A model generated the notes under the pieces. The model ran no database searches, was not told the DNA's origin, and was given only the letters and a program-made list of their open reading frames with translations. From positions 1 to 42,867 of the forward strand of contig NZ_AUIH01000034.1 in NCBI RefSeq assembly GCF_000423605.1: a stretch of DNA of 42,867 nucleotides. The letters are read 5' to 3'. Position numbers and translations under genes: made by a program. Below, one piece after another: positions 9,065-17,680 of this stretch (positions within the stretch are counted from its first letter, which is position 1; each line of letters starts with the position of its first letter). This DNA comes from Saccharospirillum impatiens DSM 12546. GTDB lineage: Bacteria > Pseudomonadota > Gammaproteobacteria > Pseudomonadales > Natronospirillaceae.

Positions 9065-9208
9065 CCCTTTCTCCCGCCCCGCGGGAGAGTGCTGGGAAAA
9101 AGGTTCACTTCCGGTTTTTTGCGCTTTCCATTCGACATCACAGCACCAACGGCTGCGCCGCCCCCTCTCTCTAACTCTCTCCCCCGGTGGTGGAGAGAGC
9201 ACTGGGAC
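9065..9208. repeat. Two tandem copies of a CT/GA-rich hairpin repeat
   Basis: The 320-bp gap between the YqhA-type gene and pilU has no gene. It holds two related hairpins in the same orientation. The first is CTCCCGC-ccc-GCGGGAG (9071-9087) followed by agtgctggga; the second is CTCTCTCC...GGAGAGAG (9175-9199) followed by cactggga. The shared layout (pyrimidine arm, purine arm, then a ctggga-like tail) marks them as two members of a REP-like intergenic repeat. As pilU and the YqhA gene converge here, they may also act as a transcription barrier, although no T-tract follows. Confidence 0.6.
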
Positions 9209-9288
9209 GTGCAACGCCGTGAGCGCTTGGCTCTGGCCTTACTCAACCAAAAAACACCCCCCAACCAGTGGAGAGAGGCAATTTGAGG

Positions 9289-10416
9289 TCAGTAGTCGTC
9301 CGTGCCCTGAATCGACAACTTGGCTGCCTGACCGGTCAGGTGGCCCGGATCGGTTTCCTGATCGAGCTTGATCATCAGGCGCAGGTCGTTGGCGGAGTCG
9401 GCATAGCCAAGGGCGTCTTCATAGGTAATTTCACCGCGTGAATAGGCTTTAAACAGGGCCTGATCGAAGGTTTGCATGCCCTGCTCGGTGGATTTGGCCA
9501 TCAGGTCTTTGAGCAGGTGAACCTCACCTTTGCGAATGTGGTCTGATACCAGCGGGGTATTGATCAGTACTTCGATGATCGCTTTACGGCCATTACCATC
9601 GGGAGTGGGGATCAGCTGCTGGGCGACGATGCCTTTCAGGTTCAGCGACAGATCCATCCACAACTGACGCTGCCGGTCTGACGGGAAGAAGTGCATGATG
9701 CGGTCGAGCGCCTGGTTGGCGTTGTTGGCGTGCAGTGTTGCCAGGCAGAGGTGACCGGTTTCGGCGAAGGCCATGGCGTAATCCATGGTTTCCTTGGTGC
9801 GCACCTCGCCGATCATGATCACATCGGGCGCTTGTCGCAGGGTGTTTTTCAGCGCTACTTCAAAGCTGTCGGTATCGAGCCCCACTTCGCGCTGGGTCAC
9901 GATGCTGCCTTCATGCTGGTGAATAAATTCGATCGGGTCTTCAATGGAGATGATGTGCCCGCGCGAGTTACGGTTACGGTGGCCGATCATCGCAGCCAGG
10001 CTGGTCGATTTACCGGTACCGGTGGCGCCCACGAAAAAGACCAGGCCGCGCTTGGTCATCGCCAGCTTCTTGATGACGTCGGGCAAGCCCAGGTCTTCAA
10101 TGCGCGGAATCTGCGTTTCAATGCGCCGCAATACCATGCCGGCCAGGTTGCGCTGGTGGAAGGCGCTGACCCGGAAACGGCCAATGCCCCGCGCCGAAAT
10201 CGCGAAGTTGCATTCCTGGGTATCGGCAAACTCAATGCGCTGTTTGTCGCTCATCACCGACATCACCAGCTCGCGCGTTTTCTCGGGACTGAGCGGGTTT
10301 TTGGTCACATGAACCACCTGCCCATTCACCTTCATGCTGGGCGGTACGCCCGCGGTAATGAACATGTCAGAAGCGCCTTTTTCGACCATCAGACGCAATA
10401 AACGATCAAATTCCAT
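9289..10416 (-). CDS. pilU: Type IV pilus retraction accessory ATPase PilU
   Basis: 375 aa from the ATG at 10416, which has AGGA 6 nt upstream; a TTG two codons earlier lies too close to that site. The protein has an N-terminal PAS-like domain, then a RecA-like secretion ATPase core: Walker A GATGTGKST (about 131-139), Asp box IEDPIEFIH, Walker B DVIMIGEVR and His box TGHLCLATLH. It lacks the AIRNLIRE motif of PilT and has the longer C-terminal tail typical of PilU. It assists PilT in depolymerising the pilus at the inner-membrane platform during twitching. It lies downstream of pilT on the same strand, separated by about 400 bp that contain two structured repeat elements. Confidence 0.95.
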   Translation of the reverse strand: MEFDRLLRLMVEKGASDMFITAGVPPSMKVNGQVVHVTKNPLSPEKTRELVMSVMSDKQRIEFADTQECNFAISARGIGRFRVSAFHQRNLAGMVLRRIETQIPRIEDLGLPDVIKKLAMTKRGLVFFVGATGTGKSTSLAAMIGHRNRNSRGHIISIEDPIEFIHQHEGSIVTQREVGLDTDSFEVALKNTLRQAPDVIMIGEVRTKETMDYAMAFAETGHLCLATLHANNANQALDRIMHFFPSDRQRQLWMDLSLNLKGIVAQQLIPTPDGNGRKAIIEVLINTPLVSDHIRKGEVHLLKDLMAKSTEQGMQTFDQALFKAYSRGEITYEDALGYADSANDLRLMIKLDQETDPGHLTGQAAKLSIQGTDDY

Positions 10417-10470
10417 ACTCAATCCTGTTGTGGCTTAGCACCGTGCCCGAATTGCATCGGTGGTTATGGT

Positions 10471-10586
10471 CCGCGACGGTTACCGGTGATGCTTCAGCGG
10501 GGTCGGCGTGAATCCGTCCATGGAGCCTAGACCACAGCATCCATGCTGTGGACTCCCCCGCTAAAGCATCACCGGCACCCGTCGCT
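10471..10586 (-). ncRNA. TwoAYGGAY-like structured element, copy A
   Basis: On the minus strand, an outer stem of about 18 bp (GGTGATGCTTTAGCGGGG pairing with CCCCGCTGAAGCATCACC) encloses two hairpins. Hairpin one is CCACAGC-ATGGAT-GCTGTGG (10532-10551). Hairpin two is TCC-ATGGAC-GGA (10513-10524). The outer flanks can extend the stem (GACGG with CCGTC). Sequence between the parts (ggtctaggc, attcacgccgacc) is shared with copies D and E. It lies on the sense strand just before pilU, so it would be in the 5' leader of pilU in a pilT-pilU transcript. Whether it acts as RNA or as a mobile DNA hairpin cannot be decided here. Confidence 0.7.
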
Positions 10587-10655
10587 GGTCTTCTTAAACT
10601 TGTCGGCATTTTTCTTAAAACTCATGTTTCGGAGTTAGTTACATACCAAGTGTCT

Positions 10656-10793
10656 GGTGCCGGGTGTACCTATCCGGGGAAGTCCGTAGTATGGATCGGT
10701 CCGACGCATCGGCTACGGTCTAGTCCCCACGGAGGGGTTAAGTGGGCGGCACCCCGTCCGGCCCCGGAAAGGCATACCCGGTGTCTGGCACGG
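10656..10793 (+). ncRNA. TwoAYGGAY-like structured element, copy B (expanded)
   Basis: The outer stem pairs CCGGGTGTACCTATCCGGGG with CCCCGGAAAGGCATACCCGG with a few mismatches or G-U pairs. The first inner hairpin keeps the CCGTAG/CTACGG base but has an enlarged loop still containing ATGGAT. The second is CCC-CACGGAG-GGG. A third hairpin with GGGCGGCACCCCGTCC, also found in copy E, is added. Flanks are tgtctGGTGCCGG and CCGGTGTCTGGCACGG. This copy is antisense to pilT-pilU and lies head-to-head with copy A in the same 400-bp gap, just after the pilT stop. Confidence 0.65.
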
Positions 10794-10820
10794 GCTCCTG
10801 GCAATACAACGAAACTTGAC

Positions 10821-11855
10821 TTAAAAATTATCCGGCTGTTTCGCTTTCTCGCGCGCAATTTCACGGCTGATCAGCCCGCGCTGCATCATGTTTTGCAGGC
10901 ACTGATCCAGCGTCTGCATGCCCAGTTGCGCACCGGTCTGGATGGCGGAATACATCTGCGCCACCTTGTCTTCACGAATCAGGTTCCGGATCGCCGGGGT
11001 GCCGATCATGATCTCATGCGCCGCGACCCGGCCGCCCCCGTTCTTTTTAAGGAGGGTCTGGGAGATCACCGCTTGCAGCGACTCCGACAGCATGGAGCGC
11101 ACCATGGATTTCTCTTCGGCCGGGAAAACGTCGACAACCCGGTCAATGGTCTTGGCGGCTGAGGTGGTGTGCAGGGTACCAAACACCAGGTGGCCGGTTT
11201 CGGCGGCGGTCAGCGCCAGACGAATGGTTTCGAGGTCGCGCAGCTCGCCGACCAGAATGATGTCCGGGTCTTCCCGCAGGGCCGAGCGCAGGGCTTCCGA
11301 GAAGCCATGGGTATCGCGGTGGACCTCGCGCTGATTCACCAGGCATTTCTTGGATTCGTGTACGAATTCGATCGGGTCTTCAATGGTCAGAATGTGTTCG
11401 TACTTGGTTTCGTTGATGTAGTTGATCATCGCCGCCAGGGTGGTCGATTTGCCCGAACCGGTTGGCCCGGTGACCAGGCAGATGCCCCTGGGTACCATGG
11501 CGATGTCTTTGAACACCTGGCCCATGCCCAGATCGTCCATGGTCAGTACCTTGGACGGAATGGTCCGGAATACCGCGCCGGAGCCCCGGTTCTGGGTAAA
11601 GGCATTGACCCGGAAACGGGCGACGCCCGGTACTTCGAAGGAGAAGTCGGTCTCGAGGAATTCTTCGAAGTCCTTGCGCTGCTTGTCGTTCATGATGTCG
11701 TAGATCAGCGAATGGACTTCTTTGTGCGACAGGGCGGGGAGGTTAATGCGACGAATATCGCCATCGACCCGGATCATCGGTGGCAAGCCCGACGACAGGT
11801 GCAAATCGGATGCGTTCTGCTTGGCGCTGAACGCGAGCAATTCTGTAATGTCCAT
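10821..11855 (-). CDS. pilT: Type IV pilus retraction ATPase PilT
   Basis: 344 aa from the ATG at 11855 (MDITELLAFS), which has GAGGAG close upstream; the open frame extends 18 codons further but those residues are not PilT-like. Motifs: Walker A GPTGSGKST (130-138), Asp box TIEDPIEFVHE, Walker B DIILVGELRD, His box TGHLVFGTLHTTSA and the PilT-specific AIRNLIRE near the C terminus. The hexameric ATPase disassembles pilin from the pilus base, powering twitching, surface sensing and DNA uptake. It is divergent from yggS, the standard arrangement in Pseudomonas-like genomes, and precedes pilU. Confidence 0.97.
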   Translation of the reverse strand: MDITELLAFSAKQNASDLHLSSGLPPMIRVDGDIRRINLPALSHKEVHSLIYDIMNDKQRKDFEEFLETDFSFEVPGVARFRVNAFTQNRGSGAVFRTIPSKVLTMDDLGMGQVFKDIAMVPRGICLVTGPTGSGKSTTLAAMINYINETKYEHILTIEDPIEFVHESKKCLVNQREVHRDTHGFSEALRSALREDPDIILVGELRDLETIRLALTAAETGHLVFGTLHTTSAAKTIDRVVDVFPAEEKSMVRSMLSESLQAVISQTLLKKNGGGRVAAHEIMIGTPAIRNLIREDKVAQMYSAIQTGAQLGMQTLDQCLQNMMQRGLISREIAREKAKQPDNF

Positions 11856-12179
11856 GAGACTCCTCACTGCCAGTCTGTCATAGCGGCCGGGTTGGCACAC
11901 CGGTCGCACACTTTATATCGGGTCCGAGCTGTCTTCGGGGCAGTCTGTGCTGCCACGTCAACCGGCTCAGGCACGCTTGCCATGCCATAAGATACATTAT
12001 TCAGACGGTGCCAAAATAGGTATGCTGTCGGCTTTTGAGACTCAGCCTTCAAAACGACGCTGTCGAGCTCGACATTCGTCCGCCAGGCTGGTCTGCAATC
12101 AGTGTAACCGAACGTCGGTTTTTTGCGAGCACAGACGCAGCCAGGCGCTCGCTAAAACCCGACTCACCGCGAGGACACC
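11856..12179. other. Divergent pilT/yggS control region
   Basis: This 324-bp gap separates two divergent genes and must hold both promoters. I see no convincing sigma-70 or sigma-54 motif, no strong hairpin and no credible small ORF with a ribosome binding site. Confidence 0.4.
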
Positions 12180-12893
12180 ATGACAGCCGCCAACGAAACC
12201 CCCTTCAGCGACCGCCTGGCCGATGTGAAAGCCCGCATAGCCGCCGCTTGTGCTCGCAGTGGTCGTTCAGTTGAAGCGGTTACCCTGGTCGCTGTCAGCA
12301 AAACCTGGCCGCTGGCCGACCTGCAGTCAGCGGTTGCCGCCGGTGTGACCGACCTGGGCGAAAACTACGTTCAGGAAGCGGTCGATAAGGTCAACCAATG
12401 GCAGGGCCCAGCCCCGGTCTGGCATTTTATCGGCCCGCTACAAAGCAACAAGACTCGACCGATCGCCGAGCTGTTCGACTGGGTGCACAGTGTCGATCGG
12501 CTGAAAATCGCCCGGCGCCTGAGTGAACAGCGCCCTTCAGACAAGGGGCCGCTATCGGTATGCATTCAGGTCAACATCAGCAACGACCCGGCCAAGGCGG
12601 GCGTGGCACCGGCCGAGGTCGAGGGTTTGCTGGCCGACATGGCGGGTCTGGATAACCTGACCGTAGCCGGTTTGATGGCAATACCAGCGCTGGATCTCGA
12701 TGACACCACCTTACGCCAGCAATACAGCGAATTGAAAACACTGCGCGACACCCTTATTACCACTTATCCGGACTGCAAAGCGCTGTCGATGGGCATGAGC
12801 GGTGATTTTGAACTGGCCATTGAATGTGGGGCAACTCATGTGCGGGTTGGTAGTGCTCTGTTTGGACAAAGGACGAGTCAACCAAAAGACTGA
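12180..12893 (+). CDS. yggS: YggS/PLPBP pyridoxal-phosphate homeostasis protein
   Basis: 237 aa, the usual family size. Lys41 in LVAVSKTWP is the residue that binds PLP as a Schiff base, DLGENYVQEA follows, and HFIGPLQSNK, LSMGMSGDFELAIE and GATHVRVGSALFG are the family signatures at the phosphate-binding end of the TIM barrel. The protein is a non-enzymatic PLP carrier or regulator that keeps vitamin B6 and amino-acid pools balanced. The ATG follows GCGAGGACACC. It sits upstream of proC in the same direction, with a structured repeat between them. Confidence 0.95.
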   Translation: MTAANETPFSDRLADVKARIAAACARSGRSVEAVTLVAVSKTWPLADLQSAVAAGVTDLGENYVQEAVDKVNQWQGPAPVWHFIGPLQSNKTRPIAELFDWVHSVDRLKIARRLSEQRPSDKGPLSVCIQVNISNDPAKAGVAPAEVEGLLADMAGLDNLTVAGLMAIPALDLDDTTLRQQYSELKTLRDTLITTYPDCKALSMGMSGDFELAIECGATHVRVGSALFGQRTSQPKD

Positions 12894-12964
12894 CCAGGCC
12901 GACATATTGAGGCGCCCTGGTATGCAACACTCGAGGTATAGAGTTACCAGCGAATTAAGTGACA

Positions 12965-13073
12965 GGTGCCGGGTTGGTCTATCCAGGGGAGTCCGCAACA
13001 TGGACGTTGCGGCCTAGACCCCAGGGATGGGTTTACGTCGACCCTGGATAGGCCAACCCGGTACATGGCACGG
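12965..13073 (+). ncRNA. TwoAYGGAY-like structured element, copy C
   Basis: The outer stem CCGGGTTGGTCTATCCAGGG pairs perfectly with CCCTGGATAGGCCAACCCGG although its sequence is unrelated to copies A, D and E. Inner hairpin one is CCGCAAC-ATGGAC-GTTGCGG (12993-13012); its G-C to A-T change relative to copy D is matched on both arms. Inner hairpin two is CCC-CAGGGAT-GGG. Flanks ggtgccgg and ggtacatggcacgg resemble those of copy B. It fills the yggS-proC gap on the sense strand and ends 37 nt before the proC start, so it would lie in the proC leader. Confidence 0.7.
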
Positions 13074-13109
13074 ACTATAGGCAACGCAACCTACGACAAG
13101 GAGACACCC

Positions 13110-13934
13110 ATGCAACAGCAGCCCATCATCGGATTCATTGGGGCCGGCAATATGGCTGGCGCCATCATCGACGGCATGCTGGCCAGCGGTTACCCGGCCG
13201 ATCGTATCTGGGTGTGTGACCGCAACGCGCCCAAGCGCGATGCCTTCGCCGCCAAAGGTCTGCAGGCCACCGATGACAACAATGCGCTGATCGAAACCTG
13301 CGAAGCGGTCGTGCTGGCCGTGAAACCCCAGGTGTTGAAGCAGGTACTGGAACCTCTGCGCGATGCCTTCCAGGCGAGCAAACCGCTGGTGGTCAGTGTG
13401 GCCGCCAGTGTGACGGCAGAAGCCATCGATCGCTGGCTCGGCGGCGGCTTTGCGGTCATTCGCACCATGCCCAACACCCCCTCGCTGGTGATGACCGGTG
13501 CGACCGGCCTGTTTGCCAACGACGCCGTCGACGCCAGTGAACGGGAAGCCGTTGAGGCCATTTTCAGCGCCATCGGTGTCGCTGTCTGGGTAGAAGACGA
13601 AGAGGCGCTGCACAGCGTTACCGCCACCAGCGGCAGCGCCCCGGCCTACTTCTTCCGCTTCATGGAAGCCATGCAGAAAGCTGCCGAAGAGGCCGGGCTG
13701 GATGCAGCGACAGCGCAGCAACTGATCGTACAAACCGCCATGGGCGCTGCGCGCATGGTTGAGCAAACCGGTGAAACACCGGCACAATTACGCCAGAAGG
13801 TCTGTTCACCCAAGGGCACCACCGAACAAGCTATTTTCAGCTTCGAACGCGACAACATCGACGACGTCGTGGCCAGGGCGATGCAGGCCTGTATGGACCG
13901 GTCGAGGGTGTTGTCTAAAGAATTGGCAGGATAA
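13110..13934 (+). CDS. proC: Pyrroline-5-carboxylate reductase
   Basis: 274 aa from the ATG at 13110, preceded by AAGGAG at 7 nt; the longer open frame upstream only covers the repeat element. The N-terminal Rossmann motif IGFIGAGNMAGAII binds NAD(P)H, and the C-terminal dimerisation and substrate region has SGSAPAYFFRFMEAM and VCSPKGTTEQAI. It performs the last step of proline synthesis, reducing pyrroline-5-carboxylate in the cytosol. yggS-proC-yggT is a conserved gene order in gammaproteobacteria. Structured elements C and D lie on each side of it. Confidence 0.96.
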   Translation: MQQQPIIGFIGAGNMAGAIIDGMLASGYPADRIWVCDRNAPKRDAFAAKGLQATDDNNALIETCEAVVLAVKPQVLKQVLEPLRDAFQASKPLVVSVAASVTAEAIDRWLGGGFAVIRTMPNTPSLVMTGATGLFANDAVDASEREAVEAIFSAIGVAVWVEDEEALHSVTATSGSAPAYFFRFMEAMQKAAEEAGLDAATAQQLIVQTAMGAARMVEQTGETPAQLRQKVCSPKGTTEQAIFSFERDNIDDVVARAMQACMDRSRVLSKELAG

Positions 13935-13981
13935 TTGAAGCACTAACACTCAAACTTTGGATGTCGCACATAGCGAGAGAT

Positions 13982-14091
13982 GGCTGCCGGTTATGCCTCT
14001 GCGGGGAAGTCCGCAGCAGGGATGCTGCGGTCTAGGCTCCATGGACGGATTTACGCCGACCCCGCAGAGGCATAACCGGTCGCCGTCGCGG
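13982..14091 (+). ncRNA. TwoAYGGAY-like structured element, copy D
   Basis: The outer stem CCGGTTATGCCTCTGCGGGG pairs perfectly with CCCCGCAGAGGCATAACCGG. Hairpin one is CCGCAGC-AGGGAT-GCTGCGG (14011-14030) and hairpin two TCC-ATGGAC-GGA (14038-14049). The joining segments ggtctaggc and tttacgccgacc are almost identical to those in copy A. It lies between proC and yggT on the sense strand, about 105 nt before yggT. It is the cleanest of the five for modelling. Confidence 0.72.
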
Positions 14092-14196
14092 ATGATTGCC
14101 GCGGATACAGAGTTTGCAGGATGTTTTAAAAGCACAACAGGCATCACCCTCTCGCACAGGGTATGATTAACACAGACTCATCACAGGAGTGTCCGA

Positions 14197-14799
14197 ATGC
14201 TCGGCCCGCTGATCGTACTTATTCTGAAAACGGCGTTTGGTATTTTACTGATCGCCCTCGTTGCCCGCTTTCTGGCACAGATCGCCCGGGCGGATGTCCG
14301 CAACCCGCTGGCGATGACCGTGTTGCAAATTACCGACCCGGTGTTGAAGCCCATGCGCCGTATCATCCCCGGCATCGGCGGGCTGGATATCGCCTCACTG
14401 GTGTGCATCTGGATCGGTCAGTTTATCCTCGGCGCCCTGATCATTCTCGCCATGGGCGTGAATCCGTTGGCTTTGGGCGGCCAGTTGGTCGTTTGGTCGC
14501 TGCTCGGTGTGGCCGGCATTCTGCTGACCGTACTGCAGTGGAGCATGATTATCGTTGCCATTGGTAGCTGGATTTCCATGGGTCAGCAGAACCCGCTGCT
14601 CGGCTTTCTGAGTCAGTTGGTTGAACCTTTCGTAGGCCCGTTCCGTCGGTTGAACCTGAACATTGGCATGCTTGACCTGTCGTACATCATCGCCTTTCTG
14701 GTGCTGATCATCCTGCGCGATTTTATTCTGGGGGGCATGATCATGCCCCAGACCGGCTATTCCACCATTGGTGGTATTAGCCCGATTCTGGGGTTGTGA
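14197..14799 (+). CDS. yggT: YggT family integral membrane protein
   Basis: 200 aa with about five to six hydrophobic segments and two YggT modules: DVRNPLAMTVLQITDPVLKP (about 30-50) and a second with QNPLLGFLSQLVEPFVGPFR (about 130-150). Both carry the family N-P-L...P...P pattern before a transmembrane helix. AGGAG is 7 nt upstream of the ATG. YggT-family proteins are linked to membrane or osmotic functions and to cell-division loci (YlmG), but no activity is established. It is downstream of proC and ahead of metX. Confidence 0.92.
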   Translation: MLGPLIVLILKTAFGILLIALVARFLAQIARADVRNPLAMTVLQITDPVLKPMRRIIPGIGGLDIASLVCIWIGQFILGALIILAMGVNPLALGGQLVVWSLLGVAGILLTVLQWSMIIVAIGSWISMGQQNPLLGFLSQLVEPFVGPFRRLNLNIGMLDLSYIIAFLVLIILRDFILGGMIMPQTGYSTIGGISPILGL

Positions 14800-14833
14800 G
14801 TCAGGGTTTAACACACCACATTGCTGAACCAAT

Positions 14834-14856
14834 ACCGGCCGGCACACCCGGCCGGT
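14834..14856 (+). promoter_or_regulatory. Perfect hairpin in the metX leader
   Basis: ACCGGCCGG and CCGGCCGGT form a 9-bp perfect stem around a 5-nt loop, ending 17 nt before the metX start. It has no T-run, so it is unlikely to terminate transcription; a role in mRNA stability or translation of metX is possible but unproven. I see no SAM riboswitch-like fold around it. Confidence 0.4.
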
Positions 14857-14873
14857 CTCCCGGGATACCATAG

Positions 14874-16025
14874 ATGCCAACAGAAATACCCGCCGACAGC
14901 GTAGGGCTGATACAGCCGCAGTCGGCCTTTTTTGAGGAAGCGTTGCCGTTGCGTTGCGGGCGCAGCCTGTCGGACTACACCCTGGTGTACGAGACCTACG
15001 GCACACTGAACGCCGATGCCTCCAACGCGATTCTGATCTGCCATGCTCTGAGCGGACACCACCATGCGGCCGGCTTCAACAGCGTTGAAGATCGTAAACC
15101 CGGTTGGTGGGATGCCTGTATCGGGCCCGGCAAAGCCATAGATACGAATCACTACTTTGTCGTCAGCCTGAATAACCTCGGCGGCTGCCATGGCTCGACC
15201 GGCCCAATGAGTCAGGACCCGGACACCGGCCGCCCCTACGGGCCGGATTTTCCGATCATTGCGGTTCGCGACTGGGTGAAAAGCCAGGCCCGCCTGGCAG
15301 ACCGTCTGGGCATCGATTGCTGGCATGCTGTGGTGGGCGGAAGCCTGGGTGGCATGCAGGCGTTGCGCTGGTCCATTGATTACCCGGACCGCCTGAAAGG
15401 TTGCGCCGTCATCGCTTCAGCGCCAAAACTGAGCGCCCAGAACATCGCCTTTAACGAAGTCGCACGCCAGGCGATCGTCAGCGACCCGGACTTTCATCAG
15501 GGCCGGTATTTCGACCACGACACCCGCCCCAAGCGCGGCCTGATGCTGGCGCGCATGCTCGGCCACATTACCTACCTGTCAGACAGCAGCATGCGCGAGA
15601 AATTCGGCCGTGACCTGCGCACCGGCAAATTGAATTTCAATTTCGATGCCGATTTCGAGGTCGAATCCTACCTGCGTTACCAGGGTGAGAACTTCTCGGA
15701 TCAGTTCGACGCCAACACCTACCTGCTGATGACCAAAGCACTCGACTACTTCGACCCCGCGGGCGACCACGACGGAGACCTCGCGCGCTGCCTGAGCCAG
15801 GCTCATTGCCGCTTTCTGGTGGCCTCGTTCAGTACCGACTGGCGCTTCGCACCCGAACGCAGCCAGGAGCTGGTGCGCGCCCTCACCCGGGCCCGTCGCC
15901 AGGTCAGCTACCTGGAAATCGACGCCCCTCAGGGGCATGATGCCTTCCTGTTCCCGATACCTGAATACGTCGCGCTGATCGAAGGCTTTCTCGGTTCGCT
16001 GGCCACTGCTGAAGGAGCCGCCTGA
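14874..16025 (+). CDS. metX: Homoserine O-acyltransferase MetX
   Basis: 383 aa, alpha/beta-hydrolase fold. The nucleophile is Ser157 in [10 protein letters not shown], the catalytic His is His355 in [10 protein letters not shown], and the oxyanion region has [12 protein letters not shown] and [12 protein letters not shown]. It acylates the hydroxyl of L-homoserine from an acyl-CoA in the first committed step of methionine synthesis. Proteobacterial MetX enzymes paired with MetW often use succinyl-CoA, so the donor cannot be settled from motifs I can read. Its stop overlaps the metW start (TGATG), as in other metXW operons. Confidence 0.95.
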   Translation: MPTEIPADSVGLIQPQSAFFEEALPLRCGRSLSDYTLVYETYGTLNADASNAILICHALSGHHHAAGFNSVEDRKPGWWDACIGPGKAIDTNHYFVVSLNNLGGCHGSTGPMSQDPDTGRPYGPDFPIIAVRDWVKSQARLADRLGIDCWHAVVGGSLGGMQALRWSIDYPDRLKGCAVIASAPKLSAQNIAFNEVARQAIVSDPDFHQGRYFDHDTRPKRGLMLARMLGHITYLSDSSMREKFGRDLRTGKLNFNFDADFEVESYLRYQGENFSDQFDANTYLLMTKALDYFDPAGDHDGDLARCLSQAHCRFLVASFSTDWRFAPERSQELVRALTRARRQVSYLEIDAPQGHDAFLFPIPEYVALIEGFLGSLATAEGAA

Positions 16026-16615
16026 TGCGACCGGACCTGGACTACATAGAACACTGGATCACCAATGGCAGCCATGTACTCGATCTCGGTTGCGGCGACG
16101 GCAGCCTGCTGGCCCTATTGCACCAGCGCAAGCAGGTAACCGGCTACGGCATGGAGATCGATACCCAAAACATACTGGCCTGCGTACGCCAGGGTGTAGA
16201 CGTCATTCACCAGGATTTGAACGAAGGGCTCGACGACATCGACGACCAGAGTTTCGATACCGTGATCATGACCCAGTCGTTGCAGCAGACCCACAAACCG
16301 GACCGCATCGTCGAAGAGATGCTGCGCATCGGCAAGCAGGCCATTGTCACCTTCCCCAACTTCGGACACTGGACAGTGCGCTCCTACCTGGCCCTGCACG
16401 GACGCATGCCGGTTTCGGAAAACCTGCCGTACACCTGGTACGACACTCCCAACATTCACTTTTTCACCTTTCGCGACTTCGAGGTGTTATGTCGGGAACG
16501 AAACATTAAAATACTGGAACGCACGGTGGTGGATCGCAACCACCAGGCCAACTGGAAAATCAATTTGATGCCCAACCTGATGGGCGAAATCGCGCTCTAC
16601 CATATAACACGGTGA
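16025..16615 (+). CDS. metW: Methionine biosynthesis protein MetW
   Basis: 196 aa, class I methyltransferase-like fold: VLDLGCGDGSLLALL (about 18-32) is the nucleotide-binding motif and FDTVIMTQSLQQ and NFGHWTVRSYLALHGRMPVS are MetW signatures. MetW is encoded with metX and is needed with it for homoserine acylation; a methyltransfer reaction is not established. The one-base overlap with metX indicates translational coupling and a stoichiometric partner. Confidence 0.95.
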   Translation: MRPDLDYIEHWITNGSHVLDLGCGDGSLLALLHQRKQVTGYGMEIDTQNILACVRQGVDVIHQDLNEGLDDIDDQSFDTVIMTQSLQQTHKPDRIVEEMLRIGKQAIVTFPNFGHWTVRSYLALHGRMPVSENLPYTWYDTPNIHFFTFRDFEVLCRERNIKILERTVVDRNHQANWKINLMPNLMGEIALYHITR

Positions 16616-16619
16616 CCCC

Positions 16620-17069
16620 ATGAAGCTCCGATTCACAACGGCCATAATACTGGGCCTGATGCTGCTATTCAGCACAGCCCAGGCGGACCAGAAAGTCGTG
16701 TTTAACGGCTACGAACTGCACTACATTGCCTTCAACAGCACGATGCTGACACCCGAAATTGCCGCCCAATACGGCCTGGTGCGCTCAGGGCAACGCGCCC
16801 TGCTGAACCTGTCGGTGCTGGAGCAACGACGCAACGACGTCGCGGTACCGGTTGCCAATGCCGAGGTTTCAGTGCGAGTGCGCAACCTGCTGGGACAAAG
16901 CAATCGCCTGGAAATGCGCGTCATTGAAGAACAGAATGCCCGCTACTTTATCGGCACTGTGTCCTTCGATGACCGCGAAATGCTCTGGTTCGACATCGTG
17001 GTCAGCATTCCCGGTGAACGCGACTTCGAATACAGCTTCAGCCAGGAATTCTGGGAGGAGGAAGGATGA
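16620..17069 (+). CDS. DUF4426 family exported protein
   Basis: 149 aa. A signal peptide (residues 1-22, cleavage after STAQA) is followed by KVVFNGYELHYIAFNSTML and ALLNLSVLEQ, the conserved core of DUF4426, a small periplasmic beta-rich domain of unknown function. It starts 4 nt after the metW stop with only a weak GGTGA ribosome binding site, which suggests coupling to metW, and overlaps rdgB by 4 nt. The metW-DUF4426-rdgB-hemW order is found in Pseudomonas-like genomes. Confidence 0.9.
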   Translation: MKLRFTTAIILGLMLLFSTAQADQKVVFNGYELHYIAFNSTMLTPEIAAQYGLVRSGQRALLNLSVLEQRRNDVAVPVANAEVSVRVRNLLGQSNRLEMRVIEEQNARYFIGTVSFDDREMLWFDIVVSIPGERDFEYSFSQEFWEEEG

Positions 17070-17680
17070 GCCAGTGGGTACTCGCATCCGGCAACGCCGG
17101 CAAACTGGCGGAATTCAGCCGACTGCTCGAACCGCTGTCGATAGACGTTCGCCCTCAAGGCGAGTTTGGCGTCAGCGATGCCGATGAAACCGGCCTCAGC
17201 TTCATCGAAAACGCCATTCTGAAAGCACGCCATGCCGCTGCCGCAACCGGCTTGCCGGCCCTGGCCGACGATTCCGGGTTGGTCGTCGATGCACTGAACG
17301 GTGAACCGGGTATTTACAGCGCCCGGTTCTCGGCCCGTGCCGGAGGTGCGTCTGGCGACAGCGCCAACATTGATCACCTGCTCTCCCGGCTCGATGGAAT
17401 ACCCGCAGCAGAGCGCAGCTCGCATTATTACTGTCTGCTGGCCTTTGTCCGCCATGCAAATGACCCGACACCCCTGATCGCGGAAGGCCGCTGGGATGGC
17501 CGTATCCTGACCGAACGTGTCGGCACGGGTGGTTTTGGCTACGACCCGGTGTTTTACCTGCAAGAGCAGGATTGCACCGCCGCTCAGATGGAGTCGAGCC
17601 TCAAGAACCGCCTGTCTCATCGTGGCAAGGCCATGGCCACATTCATGCCACAATTGCAGGCCATGCTGGGCCAAGAATGA
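17066..17680 (+). CDS. rdgB: XTP/dITP pyrophosphatase RdgB (HAM1 family)
   Basis: 204 aa. ASGNAGKLAEF at the N terminus, the metal-binding LADDSGLVVDALNGEPGIYS segment, GTGGFGYDPVF and the C-terminal SHRGKAM are the family signatures. It hydrolyses dITP, dHAPTP and XTP to monophosphates, keeping deaminated purines out of DNA. It overlaps the preceding DUF4426 gene and the following hemW gene by 4 nt each (ATGA), so it sits in the middle of a coupled operon. Confidence 0.96.
   Translation: MSQWVLASGNAGKLAEFSRLLEPLSIDVRPQGEFGVSDADETGLSFIENAILKARHAAAATGLPALADDSGLVVDALNGEPGIYSARFSARAGGASGDSANIDHLLSRLDGIPAAERSSHYYCLLAFVRHANDPTPLIAEGRWDGRILTERVGTGGFGYDPVFYLQEQDCTAAQMESSLKNRLSHRGKAMATFMPQLQAMLGQE

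Noticed and set aside
10471-14091. Structured elements as integron attC sites or hammerhead ribozymes
   Set aside because: There are no R/L box motifs, gene cassettes or integrase. The hammerhead core CUGAUGA...GAAA is absent.
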